A DNA stretch of 64,000 nucleotides from Bradyrhizobium sp. MOS002 (GCF_003020115.1 NZ_PYFX01000012.1:62001-126000); one strand, 5' to 3'. Counted from the stretch's first letter, positions 40,813 to 50,616 are shown. A program made the numbers and translations. The notes: generated by a model not told the origin, from the sequence alone.

Positions 40813-43767
40813 GTGCTGATCAGGAAGTCCGAGCGACGCCCAGAGCGTGCCAGGCCCTCACATGCGGACGCTGACCCATCTTCATCGGGCTTGGACCGGC
40901 GAACTTTCCTGAAGCGCTCAGGCATCACGGCAGGCGCATTGGTCGCGGTGGGCGAATTCGCGCTGCACGGCGTGCGGAAGGCCGAGGCTGGTCCCCCACC
41001 CCCTGTCGGGGCACCCGTCACGACCCGGAAGAACATCTGTACGCACTGCTCGGTCGGCTGCTCGGTGATCGCCAAGGTCGCCAACGGCGTATGGATCGGA
41101 CAGGAGCCCGACTACGACAGCCCGATCAATCGTGGTTCGCATTGCTGCAAGGGGGCCGCAGTTCGCGACGACGTGCTGAACGAGCGGCGTCTGCGCTATC
41201 CCGTCAAACTCGTCAACGGACAGTGGACGAAGATCTCCTGGGAAAAGGCCATCGACGAGATCGGCGACAAGCTGCTGGACATTCGTCAGAAGGCCGGCCC
41301 CGACTCGGTGTATTGGCTCGGCTCCGCCAAGTTCACCAACGAAGCCGCTTATCTCAATCGCAAGCTCGCGGCATTCTGGGGCACCAACAATTCCGACCAT
41401 CAAGCGCGCATCTGTCACTCGACGACGGTCACCGGCGTAGCCAATACCTGGGGCTACGGCGCGATGACCAACAGCTACAACGACATCCGCAACGCCAAGA
41501 CCATTTTGTTGATGGGTGGCAATCCCGCCGAGGCCCATCCGGTTTCCCTGCAACACATTCTCGAAGGCAAGGAGCTCAACCGCGCCAACATGATCGTGGT
41601 CGACCCCCGGATGACGCGGACCGCTGCGCATGCGACGGAGTACGTCCGCGTTCGCCCCGGCACGCACATCGCCACGATCTACGGCATGCTATGGCACATC
41701 TTCGAGAACAGCTGGGAAGACAAGGAATTCCTCAGCCAGCGCGTCTATGGCCTGGATGAGATCCGGAAGGAAATTGCGAAGTGGCCTCCCAGGGAGGTCG
41801 AGCGTGTGACCGGCTTGCCCGAAGCACAGGTCAAGCATATTGCCCAACTGTTCGCGACACAGAAGCCGGCCACCCTGATCTGGGCGATGGGGCAGACTCA
41901 ATTCACCACCGGCACCGCCAATGTCCGTGCCAGTTGCCTGTTGCTGCTCGCCACCGGCAACATGGGGCAGCCCGGCGCAGGCGCGAACATCTTCCGCGGT
42001 CATACCAATGTGCAGGGCGCAACCGACCTCGGTCTCGATGTCACCTCGCTGCCACTGTATTACGGTCTCGCCGAGGAGGCCTGGCGGCATTGGTGCCGGG
42101 TATGGGAGGTCGATTACGACTGGATGAAGTCGCGCTTCCCCGACAAGAAGCTGATGGAAACGCCGGGCATTCCGAGCACGCGCTGGTTTGACGCGACCTT
42201 GTTGCCAAAGAACCAGATCAGCCAGCCCAACCCGGTGCAGGCCATGTTCATCATGGGACACGGCGTCAACACCATCACGCGAATGCCCGAAGCCGTGAAG
42301 GGCATCGAGAAGCTCGAACTGCTGGTGGTGTGCGATCCCTATCCGACCGCATGGTCGGTGCTGTCGGAGCGCAAGAACGGCACCTACCTCCTGCCGGCCT
42401 GCACGAGCTTCGAGATGGAGGGGTCGCGCACCAACTCCAATCGCTCGCTGCAATGGGGTGAAAAAATCGTCGATCCGGTCTTCGAGGCGAAGAACGACTA
42501 CGACATGATGTACATGTTCGCCCGCAAGTTTGGATTTGCCGACCTGATGTTCAAGAACATCAAGGTGGAGAACGGCGCAGTTTCGGCGGAGGACATCCTG
42601 CGCGAAATCAACCGCGGCGGATGGTCGACCGGCTATTGCGGGCAGTCGCCGGAACGGCTCAAGGCCCACATGAGGAACCAGCACAAGTTTGATCTGGTGA
42701 CATTGCGGGCGCCGAAGGACGATCCCGAGGTTGGTGGGGAATATTACGGCCTGCCATGGCCGTGCTGGGGGACGCCGGAGTTCAAGCATCCGGGTACGCC
42801 GATCCTCTACAACACCAACCTTCCGGTGAAGGAAGGTGGCGGCACCTTTCGCGCGCGGTTCGGAGTTGAGCGCGTCGTGAAGCGCAAGGTGATGGAGAAC
42901 GGCCAGGAGGTGGAGCGGGAAGACCACGATAATCTTCTTGCCGAGGGCTCGTACTCCGTCGGTTCGGAGATCAAGGACGGATATCCCGAGTTCACCCTTG
43001 GCGTGCTGAAGAAGCTCGGCTGGGACAAGGACCTCACCGCGCAAGAACGCGAAGTGATCGAGCGCATCAATCCGGCCGATCCCGACAAGGTGTCGTGGTC
43101 GACCGATCTGTCCGGCGGCATCCAGCGGGTCGCGATCGAACACGGGTGCTCGCCTTACGGGAACGCCAAGGCGCGGATGATTGCGTGGAACCTGCCCGAC
43201 CCGGTGCCGGTGCATCGCGAGCCGATCTACACGCCCCGTCCTGACCTCGTTGCCGACTATCCGACCTTGCCTGACGCAAAGCAGTTTCGCGTGCCCAATA
43301 TCGGCTTCTCCGTGCAGAAGGCCGCCGTCGACCGCGCGATCGCAAAGCAGTTCCCGCTGATTCTGAGTTCGGGCCGTTTGGTTGAATACGAAGGCGGCGG
43401 CGAGGAAACGCGGTCCAACAAATGGCTCGCCGAACTGAAGCAGCACATGTACGTCGAGATCAATCCGGCTGACGCAGCCGAGCGCGGCATCGTCGACGGC
43501 GGCTGGGTTTGGGTCACAGGTGCAGAGAACAGCTCACGCGCCCGGATGAAGGCGCAGGTGACTGAACGCGTCGGCAAGGGAGTCGCATGGATGCCCTTCC
43601 ATTTCGCCGGCTGGTACGAAGGCGCCGATCTCCGGTCGAAGTATCCGGCGGGGGCCGATCCCATCGTACTCGGTGAGAGCGTCAACACGCTGACGACCTA
43701 TGGCTATGATCCTGCGACCGGTATGCAGGAGCCGAAGGCTACGCTTTGTCAGATCAGGGCCGCATGA
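40813..43767 (+). CDS. fdhA: Formate dehydrogenase catalytic subunit (molybdopterin, Cys form)
   Basis: Exported molybdenum/tungsten enzyme of 984 residues that oxidises formate to CO2. A Tat signal (DRRTFLKRSGITAGALVAVG, arginines 29-30) leads; the [4Fe-4S] ligands are Cys76, Cys79, Cys83 and a Cys at 111/112. The metal ligand is Cys201 (ARICHSTTVTGVANTWGYGAMTN), where E. coli FdnG has selenocysteine. The C-terminal pterin-binding domain contains LILSSGRLVEYEGGGEETRSNKWL. GTG start behind GGAG. Confidence 0.95.
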   Translation: MLIRKSERRPERARPSHADADPSSSGLDRRTFLKRSGITAGALVAVGEFALHGVRKAEAGPPPPVGAPVTTRKNICTHCSVGCSVIAKVANGVWIGQEPDYDSPINRGSHCCKGAAVRDDVLNERRLRYPVKLVNGQWTKISWEKAIDEIGDKLLDIRQKAGPDSVYWLGSAKFTNEAAYLNRKLAAFWGTNNSDHQARICHSTTVTGVANTWGYGAMTNSYNDIRNAKTILLMGGNPAEAHPVSLQHILEGKELNRANMIVVDPRMTRTAAHATEYVRVRPGTHIATIYGMLWHIFENSWEDKEFLSQRVYGLDEIRKEIAKWPPREVERVTGLPEAQVKHIAQLFATQKPATLIWAMGQTQFTTGTANVRASCLLLLATGNMGQPGAGANIFRGHTNVQGATDLGLDVTSLPLYYGLAEEAWRHWCRVWEVDYDWMKSRFPDKKLMETPGIPSTRWFDATLLPKNQISQPNPVQAMFIMGHGVNTITRMPEAVKGIEKLELLVVCDPYPTAWSVLSERKNGTYLLPACTSFEMEGSRTNSNRSLQWGEKIVDPVFEAKNDYDMMYMFARKFGFADLMFKNIKVENGAVSAEDILREINRGGWSTGYCGQSPERLKAHMRNQHKFDLVTLRAPKDDPEVGGEYYGLPWPCWGTPEFKHPGTPILYNTNLPVKEGGGTFRARFGVERVVKRKVMENGQEVEREDHDNLLAEGSYSVGSEIKDGYPEFTLGVLKKLGWDKDLTAQEREVIERINPADPDKVSWSTDLSGGIQRVAIEHGCSPYGNAKARMIAWNLPDPVPVHREPIYTPRPDLVADYPTLPDAKQFRVPNIGFSVQKAAVDRAIAKQFPLILSSGRLVEYEGGGEETRSNKWLAELKQHMYVEINPADAAERGIVDGGWVWVTGAENSSRARMKAQVTERVGKGVAWMPFHFAGWYEGADLRSKYPAGADPIVLGESVNTLTTYGYDPATGMQEPKATLCQIRAA

Positions 43768-43778
43768 GAGGTTAGACC

Positions 43779-44381
43779 ATGGCGCGAATGAAATTCCTCT
43801 GCGATGCGGACCGTTGCATCGACTGCAATGCCTGCGTGACGGCCTGCAAGAACGAGAACGAGGTGCCCTGGGGCATCAATCGACGTCGCGTTGTCACCAT
43901 CAATGACGGCAAGCCCGGCGAGCGTTCGGTGTCGATGGCCTGCATGCACTGTACCGATGCGCCTTGCGCGTCGGTGTGCCCGGTCAAGTGCATCTATCCG
44001 ACCGAGGACGGCATCGTCCTGCACAACAAGGATCAGTGCATCGGCTGCGGCTATTGCTTCTACGCCTGTCCGTTCGGAGCGCCGCAATACCCCCAGGTCG
44101 GGAATTTCGGTTCGCGCGGCAAGATGGACAAATGCACCTATTGCGCCGGCGGCGGCGGGCCCGAGGCGCCCGGCAGCGCCGAAGAATATGCGAAATACGG
44201 CTCCAACCGTTTCGGCGAAGGCAAGCTGCCGATGTGCGCCGAGATGTGCTCGACCAAGTCGCTGCTCGCCGGCGACGGCGACATCATCGCGCAACTCTAC
44301 GAGGAACGCGTCGAGAAGCGCGGCTACGGCTCCGGAGCCTGGGGCTGGACGACCGCCTATCACGAGGACGTCAAGACGTAA
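43779..44381 (+). CDS. fdhB: Formate dehydrogenase iron-sulfur subunit
   Basis: Ferredoxin-like electron-transfer subunit of 200 residues that should bind four [4Fe-4S] clusters. Cysteine groups are CIDCNACVTACK, CMHCTDAPCASVCPVKC, CIGCGYCFYACPFG and CTYC with a later CAEMC. It carries no signal peptide, so it would be exported together with FdhA. Start has GAGAGG eight bases ahead; stop overlaps the next start (TAATG). Confidence 0.94.
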   Translation: MARMKFLCDADRCIDCNACVTACKNENEVPWGINRRRVVTINDGKPGERSVSMACMHCTDAPCASVCPVKCIYPTEDGIVLHNKDQCIGCGYCFYACPFGAPQYPQVGNFGSRGKMDKCTYCAGGGGPEAPGSAEEYAKYGSNRFGEGKLPMCAEMCSTKSLLAGDGDIIAQLYEERVEKRGYGSGAWGWTTAYHEDVKT

Positions 44382-45442
44382 TGGGATCTGCGATCGCCGC
44401 CGATGAAGGCGCGACGATCGCAGACGAAGATCAGGTATCCGCGATGACGGCCTTCGCACGAATTTGCTTCGCAACGCTCTTGCTGATGCTGCTCGGTCTC
44501 ACGGCAGCCCCGGCGCTCGCCCAGAAGCTCGCTCCCGACGGGGCCCCCAATCCGACCGCCAGCGTGACCAATCAGAAGACGCTGCTCGAACAGGCGCCGC
44601 GGATCCAGGGCCGGATCGACATCCCCGACGTCAAGGCCAGCGTGCTGATGCAGCCGATGGGACGGACCTGGGATTATTTCTACGAGGTGCTGCTGCACTG
44701 GGGCGGTGCGGTGGTGATCGTCGGCATGGTCGCGGTGCTCGCGCTTGCCTATCTGATCATGGGCCGGCTCCGCATCGAGGCGGGACGCTCCGGCCAGACC
44801 ATCGTCCGCTTCAAGGCTTTCGAGCGGTTCTCTCACTGGCTGACGGCCGTGTCCTTTGTGCTGCTTGGATTGACCGGCCTGAACATCACCTTCGGCAAAG
44901 TTTTGCTGCGGCCGCTGGTCGGCCCGGATCTGTTCTCCGACATCTCCGAGATCGCGAAGTACGTGCACAATTTCACGAGCTTTGCCTTCGTGACCGGCCT
45001 TGCCCTGATCACGGTGTTGTTCTTCAGGGACAATCTGCTCAAGAAGGTTGACATCGACTGGGTCAAGCAGGGCGGCGGCTTCATCAAGTCGAAGCATGCA
45101 CCTGCGGGGCGCTTCAATCTCGGTGAGAAGATGGTCTATTGGCTGTCGGTCGTAGCCGGCATTGCGGTATCCGCATCGGGATTCGTGCTGCTGTTTCCCT
45201 TCTACGGCACTGACATTGCGGACATGCAGATCGCGCAGGTCGCTCACGCTGTCATCGCAATCCTTTTCATCGCGCTGATCCTGGGACACATCTATATCGG
45301 CACGCTCGGCATGGAAGGCGCATTCGAGGCCATGGGAACGGGCGAGGTCGATCTCAATTGGGCGAGAGAGCATCACGACCGCTGGCTCGCCGAAAAGCTC
45401 GAAGCGGAAGGCCGGCAAGCTTCGGCCACGCCCGCTGAATAG
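44381..45442 (+). CDS. fdhC: Formate dehydrogenase cytochrome b556 subunit
   Basis: Membrane subunit of about 353 residues that passes electrons from the exported FdhAB dimer to quinone. A signal-like segment (MTAFARICFATLLLMLLGLTAAPALAQ) leads to a periplasmic part and four membrane helices with heme-ligand histidines in FKAFERFSHWLTA, KYVHNFTSF and VAHAVIAILFIALILGHIYIG. ATG 44381 overlaps the fdhB stop; the ATG at 44444 starts exactly at the signal peptide and may be the true start. Confidence 0.9.
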   Translation: MGSAIAADEGATIADEDQVSAMTAFARICFATLLLMLLGLTAAPALAQKLAPDGAPNPTASVTNQKTLLEQAPRIQGRIDIPDVKASVLMQPMGRTWDYFYEVLLHWGGAVVIVGMVAVLALAYLIMGRLRIEAGRSGQTIVRFKAFERFSHWLTAVSFVLLGLTGLNITFGKVLLRPLVGPDLFSDISEIAKYVHNFTSFAFVTGLALITVLFFRDNLLKKVDIDWVKQGGGFIKSKHAPAGRFNLGEKMVYWLSVVAGIAVSASGFVLLFPFYGTDIADMQIAQVAHAVIAILFIALILGHIYIGTLGMEGAFEAMGTGEVDLNWAREHHDRWLAEKLEAEGRQASATPAE

Positions 45443-45477
45443 AGCGATGGCGCTCGGGCTACCCTGAACCGGGCCAT

Positions 45478-47520
45478 TCAGCTAAAGTGGCCGTCCGGGT
45501 CTCGCTTGATCTCTCGGTCTCGCAAATAATCGTCCGTAGTGCGGACGGTTGGACCCTGTGCACCGTAAGATTCAAAACCCTGCTCGGCGACGAAGCTGAC
45601 GCGGCAGTCGCCGCACATCTTGATTGCGTCGAGCCTTTGCGCCGAGCCCGAATACATCCAGTGCTGGCCTTCGAGCTTCGCCACGACGCGCTCGATGCTG
45701 CTCTTGACGCCGAACGGCTTGCTGCAACGGATGCAGCAGAACGGCTCCTCCTCCTTGAGAACCCGGGTTGGCGCCCGGCTCGCGCGGAAATCGATTTGCG
45801 GGACCAGGGTGATGACCTGCTCCGGACACGTCGTCCGGCACAGGCCGCACTGAACGCAGGAATCTTCGACAAAGCGCAACGCCGGGCGCTCGGGGTCATC
45901 GCGCAGGGCGCTGGTCGGACAGGCTGACACGCAGGACAGGCACAGTGTGCAGCCTGCGGCATCGACCTTGATGGCGCCGAACGGTGCGCCCTCCGGCAAC
46001 GGAATGACATCGACCGGTGCAGGTGCTGCACGGTGCAGCTCGGCAAGCGCGAAGCGGAGCACGTCGCGCTTGCCGCCCACGGCGCGGAAGTTCGCCGGGC
46101 GCGGCGTGGGCGCGTTGGCTGGCGCGGTGCGGAGCGCCTCGATCAGACGGTCCGGATCGTCGGTCGCTATGACGGAGAGCCGGTCCGGGCCGAAGCCGAG
46201 GCCGGCTAAAATCGGATCGGCCAGCGCGATCGTTCGCATCAACCCGGAGACGTCATGGCGCGGTTTAGCCCGGAGCAGGAAGTGCACTGCCGACACGCCA
46301 TAGGCAAAAGCCGCGGTGATACTCTCCAACCCGACCTGCGTGACCTCGTTGACGGCAAACGGCAGCACGCTCGCGGGCAAGCCGTCGCCGAACCGCGCCA
46401 GCGCATCGATCAGCGGCGAACCATGGATCTCGTCGTGCACGAGCATGACGGCCCGCTCGCCGCCTGCCTGACGATAGGCAAGCAGCATGGCACGCAGCTT
46501 TCTGACCAGCGCATCTTCCGGCGGCAGGGCATAGGACGCCGCGCCCGTAGGACAGGCCGTCGCACATTGGCCGCAGCCGGCGCAGATGTCGGCATCGATC
46601 GCCACATGGTTGCCGGCCGGCGAGATCGCGCCGGCCGGACAGGCATCGAGACAGCGGGTGCAGCCGATCTTCTTCGAACGCGCATGCGCGCAAAGCCCGG
46701 CATCGAAGGTGATGTAACGTGGTTTCTCGAAAGTCCCGACGAGGTCGCGCGCTTTCAGCACGGCCTGGAGAATAGCAGCGGGGCTACCGGGATCCGCGCG
46801 CAAATAGCCGTCACGCAGGTCGGCGGGAAGCAGCGCGGGCCCGCCGGTCAAGTCGAGGACGATGTCGCAGGTCGAACGGGCGTTGTTGCGCGATGGGCCG
46901 AACGTCAGCATCCGCCGCGAGGACGGCGCTGCTTCGGCGAACTCATCGACCACCAGGTCGAACGCCCCCAGATGTCCCTTGATACTGGCGATCCGACCCT
47001 TTGCAACCGGACAGTCGGCGCTACGTGGCGGCGCGATCACGGCTGGTGGCGCAATCAGCACGGTGACGTCGAGGTGCTCCTTCAGCAAATCGCCAGCCTG
47101 AATGGCGGCCTCGTCGCGGCCGTAGATCAGGATGACCCCGCCGCTTTCCAGCTGGACCATTGGCGCAGGTGCCGTGACTTCGGCCGCGGCGGCCAGCAGC
47201 GCTGCCATCTTCGGCCCAGCGCGGTCGGCGTCACTGGACCATCCGGCGGTCTCGCGGACATTGGCAAACTTTATCGAATTCGCACGATTATTTTCGTCCG
47301 CAACCCGCAAGAACAGCGCGGCCTGCTGCGTGCAGGCGACCGTAAGCGGACCATCCTCGCCCGCAATCGCTTGAAATCGATCAAGCTCGGCACCGCAAAG
47401 TTGCGTCGCTGCCGTCACTTCGCCGCGACAGCCGCGACGAATCGCGTCTGCATCGAGCGGCATCGACCCTTCGCATGAGCAGATCAGGAAGCGCCTGCCG
47501 GTTTGAGGTTCGACGCTCAC
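45478..47520 (-). CDS. Multi-cluster [4Fe-4S] protein linked to formate dehydrogenase
   Basis: Poly-ferredoxin-like cytosolic protein of 680 residues. The N-terminus has RRFLICSCEGSMPLD; two ferredoxin cassettes follow in the middle (CTRCLDACPAGAI and CAGCGQCATACPTGAA) and two near the C-terminus (CTLCLSCVSACPTSAL and CVQCGLCRTTCPEQVI), plus CCIRC and CGDC pairs. Such proteins accompany fdh operons in rhizobia, but no activity is assigned. It converges on fdhC and diverges from the DUF3305 gene. GTG 47520 is chosen for GGGAG five bases ahead. Confidence 0.85.
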   Translation of the reverse strand: MSVEPQTGRRFLICSCEGSMPLDADAIRRGCRGEVTAATQLCGAELDRFQAIAGEDGPLTVACTQQAALFLRVADENNRANSIKFANVRETAGWSSDADRAGPKMAALLAAAAEVTAPAPMVQLESGGVILIYGRDEAAIQAGDLLKEHLDVTVLIAPPAVIAPPRSADCPVAKGRIASIKGHLGAFDLVVDEFAEAAPSSRRMLTFGPSRNNARSTCDIVLDLTGGPALLPADLRDGYLRADPGSPAAILQAVLKARDLVGTFEKPRYITFDAGLCAHARSKKIGCTRCLDACPAGAISPAGNHVAIDADICAGCGQCATACPTGAASYALPPEDALVRKLRAMLLAYRQAGGERAVMLVHDEIHGSPLIDALARFGDGLPASVLPFAVNEVTQVGLESITAAFAYGVSAVHFLLRAKPRHDVSGLMRTIALADPILAGLGFGPDRLSVIATDDPDRLIEALRTAPANAPTPRPANFRAVGGKRDVLRFALAELHRAAPAPVDVIPLPEGAPFGAIKVDAAGCTLCLSCVSACPTSALRDDPERPALRFVEDSCVQCGLCRTTCPEQVITLVPQIDFRASRAPTRVLKEEEPFCCIRCSKPFGVKSSIERVVAKLEGQHWMYSGSAQRLDAIKMCGDCRVSFVAEQGFESYGAQGPTVRTTDDYLRDREIKRDPDGHFS

Positions 47521-47644
47521 GATATCTCCCGGCTCCCAGGATAGAGCGGCCACCTACTGGCCGGATCATCCTCACAGTATATACTCCGCATGTCGCAAAA
47601 GGCGACCCTGTATCGGAGACCACACTTCGATTGGAGACGGGAAA

Positions 47645-48106
47645 TTGATATCGACAAGTCTTGCACGCATTGCTGTCGGCGTCGCAATCGAACGACGCAA
47701 AGCGAAGAGCGCGTGGGCCGATTTTCTGTGGCGGCCCGTGTCGGTCTTTGCGGGTGTCCCGTCTGCAAAGCCGTGGACTCAGATCGGTGGCGAAGGCGAG
47801 GTCGTACTGTTCTATGCAGGTGACGCCGTGATCGAACTGCATCGTACCGAAACCACCAACTATCGCGAAAATCTGACATCAGGCTCGCCCACGCTATGGG
47901 TCAATTTGCGCCCCACCGGCTCCGAGCCGCCTTATGAACTGCTCGCTGTCACTGCCGATCCGGCTGAGGGCGAGGCGTTTACCGACGCAGGCAGCAATCT
48001 GGTTGACGCAGTACCGATGCCGATTGGCATCTCCGAAATCATCGACGGTTTCATTGCCCAGCACCATGTTGATCGCCCCTTTGTCAAACGGCAGCGCAAT
48101 CGTTAG
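47645..48106 (+). CDS. DUF3305 family protein
   Basis: 153 residues of the DUF3305 family, seen in formate dehydrogenase loci. Recognisable parts are IAVGVAIERRKAKSAWADFLWRPVSVFAG and the ENLTSGSPTLWVNLRPTG strand pattern. Function is unknown; the linkage suggests assembly or maturation of the enzyme. It starts with TTG behind GGAGACGGGAAA. The DUF3306 gene follows after 30 bases. Confidence 0.82.
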   Translation: MISTSLARIAVGVAIERRKAKSAWADFLWRPVSVFAGVPSAKPWTQIGGEGEVVLFYAGDAVIELHRTETTNYRENLTSGSPTLWVNLRPTGSEPPYELLAVTADPAEGEAFTDAGSNLVDAVPMPIGISEIIDGFIAQHHVDRPFVKRQRNR

Positions 48107-48136
48107 CAACCTCAGCGCAGGACACGAGACAGAACA

Positions 48137-48766
48137 GTGCCAGACCGTAATGCTTTCCTTCGCTGGGTGCGTCTCAAGCAGGCGTCGAAAAGCCGAGACG
48201 CCGAATCTGATCCGGCCAGCAGCGAGCAACCCACCGAGTTAGGGGATGGCAAGGCCGACCGGCCCTTCGATCTCGCTAGCCTGCCGTCAATCGAGTCAAT
48301 TACCGCTCACACCGACATTACGGCGTTCCTGAACACCCGCGTCCCGGTCGAATTGACCCGCGCAGCATTGCGCCGAGCCTGGACAACCGATCCGACGATT
48401 CGCGACTTCATCGGGATCGCGGAGAACCAGTGGGATTTTAATGATCCCAACGCTATTCCGGGATTCGGTCCGCTCGACCCAACGGACAAAATTGCCGATC
48501 TTGTCGCGCAGGTTTCGAAGGGCCTGGAACAGGTCCAGGACGTGCTTGCAGACGTTCCACCGCCGATCGATCCGGTACGGGCAGGCCTCGTCAACTCCGA
48601 ACAGCCAGCCCTCGAACCAACGGCCTCGGCAGTTCGATCGTTACCAGATGATGCCACGACACCGAGGACCGACGATCGGGATGCTGCCAAGCAGGCTGAC
48701 GGTCTTGCCACAACAGTGTTGCCCTCACCGCGAGCACGACGTCATGGCAGCGCATTGCCACGCTAG
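48137..48766 (+). CDS. DUF3306 family protein
   Basis: 209 residues. The N-terminal part matches DUF3306: FLRWVRLKQASKSR, then DLASLPSIESITAHTDITAFLNTRVPVELTRAALRRAWTTDPTIRDFIGIAENQWDFNDPNAIPGFG in pattern, which is the core of the family. The last 80 residues are disordered and rich in Pro, Asp and Ala. It sits between the DUF3305 and TorD-type genes and probably takes part in formate dehydrogenase maturation. GTG start. Confidence 0.82.
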   Translation: MPDRNAFLRWVRLKQASKSRDAESDPASSEQPTELGDGKADRPFDLASLPSIESITAHTDITAFLNTRVPVELTRAALRRAWTTDPTIRDFIGIAENQWDFNDPNAIPGFGPLDPTDKIADLVAQVSKGLEQVQDVLADVPPPIDPVRAGLVNSEQPALEPTASAVRSLPDDATTPRTDDRDAAKQADGLATTVLPSPRARRHGSALPR

Positions 48767-48786
48767 CAGCCTCAAGGAGCGCTTCC

Positions 48787-49368
48787 GTGCGTACTGTCGA
48801 TGAATTCGACCTTGCCCGATCGCAGGAATACGCGCTGTTGGCGACGCTGCTGACGCGCAGCCCGGACGGGGATCTGCTGAGCCGCATCTCCGCACTGCGC
48901 GGCGATGCCAGCCCGATGGGCGTCGCGCACGTTGCGCTGGCCGATGCGGCGCGCCGGACAAATGAGCAGGCGGCGTCGCGCGAGTTCTTTGCCCTCTTTG
49001 CAGGATTGGGCAAGGGGGCACTCCTGCCTTATGCGTCGCACTACCTGTCCGATACGCTGTATGGCCGTCCGCTCGCGCGGTTGCGGGAAACTCTCGGGGA
49101 TCTCGGCCTCGAAAAGGCTCCAGAGCGTACGGAGCCCGAAGACCACGCGGGATTTCTCTGTGAGATCATGGCAGGCTTCGCGGGCGGAAGCATTCCAGCG
49201 CCAGCGGGCGCCGAGAGGATCTTCTTTGATCAGCATGTTTCACGCTGGATGAGACGTTTTTTCGCTGATCTCGAGCGAGCGAGTTCGGCGGGTTTCTATG
49301 CGTCCGTTGGCGCGCTCGGACGGACGTTTATCGATATCGAGGCGGAGGCGTTCGCGCTTCCGGGGTGA
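48787..49368 (+). CDS. TorD/DmsD-family molybdoenzyme chaperone
   Basis: Cytosolic chaperone of 193 residues, all-helical, that would hold the unfolded Tat substrate until its cofactor is inserted. Family features are RSQEYALLATLLTRSPD at the N-terminus, the EFFALFAGLGKGALLPYASHYLSDTLYG core and the late FFDQHVSRWMRRFFADLE. FdhA is the obvious client in this locus. GTG start behind AAGGAGCG. Confidence 0.9.
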   Translation: MRTVDEFDLARSQEYALLATLLTRSPDGDLLSRISALRGDASPMGVAHVALADAARRTNEQAASREFFALFAGLGKGALLPYASHYLSDTLYGRPLARLRETLGDLGLEKAPERTEPEDHAGFLCEIMAGFAGGSIPAPAGAERIFFDQHVSRWMRRFFADLERASSAGFYASVGALGRTFIDIEAEAFALPG

Positions 49369-49430
49369 ACACGGCGTTTTGTACATGAGATGCACAGATC
49401 AGGTGCTACATTGATGCAGGGATCAACAAC

Positions 49431-49556
49431 ATGCGCGTTTTCACCATTGCTTGTTTCTTCGCCGCCATCGTGGCGCTCGGTGCCGCCGCTGTTCTTGAAA
49501 CTTTCGTGCAAGAGTCCGCTGCTACAGCGTTTGCCGAGCCGAGTGCCCGCGTTTAG
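49431..49556 (+). CDS. 41-residue membrane protein
   Basis: Very short gene starting MRVFTIACFFAAIVALGAAAVLETFV and ending FAEPSARV. One membrane helix at about 4-22 is followed by a short polar tail. Similar tiny proteins with the VLE.FVQE pattern are common in Bradyrhizobium (from memory). AGGGA precedes the ATG. It lies 62 bases after the TorD-type gene and may belong to the same transcript. Function unknown. Confidence 0.65.
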   Translation: MRVFTIACFFAAIVALGAAAVLETFVQESAATAFAEPSARV

Positions 49557-49615
49557 CGGCAATGTTGCTTATTGAAACTTTTTGTTGTCCACATAGGCGA
49601 AGTAGGAGACGTTTG

Positions 49616-49825
49616 ATGACTCGTTTCTTGGTCGCTTCTTTCGTAGTTCTGGCGGTGATTGTCGCTTCGACCGTAGTCTTTAGAGGGCAACCTCAGTCGG
49701 TCGAGTTATCTGCGGCGGCCATGCCATCCCTCGCAGAACTGCATGTTATGGCAGGCGTCCATCGACTCCCGGACCAGGATATCGACGATCAATCATTCAT
49801 TTTCCCCTCCCCCGCTAAGCAATAG
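49616..49825 (+). CDS. 69-residue exported or membrane-anchored protein
   Basis: Starts MTRFLVASFVVLAVIVASTVVFRG, a membrane anchor or uncleaved signal, then a polar domain with VELSAAAMPSLAELHVMAGVHRLPDQDIDD. The ATG has AGGAG seven bases ahead. The pattern recurs in rhizobia as a conserved hypothetical (from memory). It is the second of two small membrane protein genes here. Function unknown. Confidence 0.65.
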   Translation: MTRFLVASFVVLAVIVASTVVFRGQPQSVELSAAAMPSLAELHVMAGVHRLPDQDIDDQSFIFPSPAKQ

Positions 49826-49894
49826 CTTGCCGGTAATCCACGCGTCAGGGCACGAGGCCATGATGTTTGGGGACGGACATAGCCTGCTCCAATT

Positions 49895-50379
49895 GAGCGC
49901 CGAACGATTCTCCAGCTCGCGATCGTCTTGGCATTGTGGAGCAACGGCAGGGAGACCTGCTGCGACTACCCTGGTCAGCCTACGAAACCCCCTACATTCG
50001 CCTTCGGCAATCGAAAGGTGGCCGGCGGGTCGCGATGCCCGCGGGCGCACCCTTGAGGACCCCGCTCGATGCGACGACCCGTCGGGGGCCACTTATCCTC
50101 ACGAACACGCTGGGCCGGCCCGGGACGTCCGATGGCTTTCGCACGTCGTGGGGGAAGACTTGCGAGCGTGCCGGGATCGACGGCCTGACGTTTCATGATC
50201 TGCGCGGCACCGCGGTGGTACGCTTGGCAATCGCAGGCGCCAGCGTGCCGCAGATCGCAGCAGTCACTGGTCACTCGTTGAAGGACGTCGAAGGTATTCT
50301 GGATGCGCACTATCTCGGTCGCGACATTCAGCTGGCAGAAGCCGCGGTGCTGAAGCTCGAAGCGAGAACAAAACCGTAA
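49895..50379 (+). pseudogene. Truncated, frameshifted tyrosine recombinase (integrase) remnant
   Basis: The C-terminal catalytic half of a phage/island integrase is clear: GDLLRLPWSAYETPYIRLRQS, then FHDLRGTAVVRLAIAG and VTGHSLKDVEGILDAHY, including the Arg, His-x-x-Arg and Tyr residues. Upstream, ERRTILQLAIVLALW is in another frame, so a short deletion near 49935 breaks the gene, and the N-terminal DNA-binding part is absent. It ends 49 bases from the 3' end of tRNA-Lys, a common integration target. Confidence 0.8.
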
Positions 50380-50428
50380 ACGGCGTTCGTTTCGCCGCTT
50401 GTTCAAACCGCTAAGTGTTTGATTTATT

Positions 50429-50504
<76 letters not shown>

Positions 50505-50616
50505 GAAAGGCGGTTAAAAGCCTTGCGAGGCCGGTCGTTTAGCAAAGCGATCCGGGTCTGGCAAGCGATGGCACGTAAGTTTTCCAAGGGTATGCCAAGG
50601 GTCTGCCCACATCCCC

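Noticed and set aside
41689..43446. 585-codon minus-strand frame opposite fdhA
   Set aside because: It is antisense to a fully conserved catalytic subunit, with no start features or domain. Treated as a shadow.
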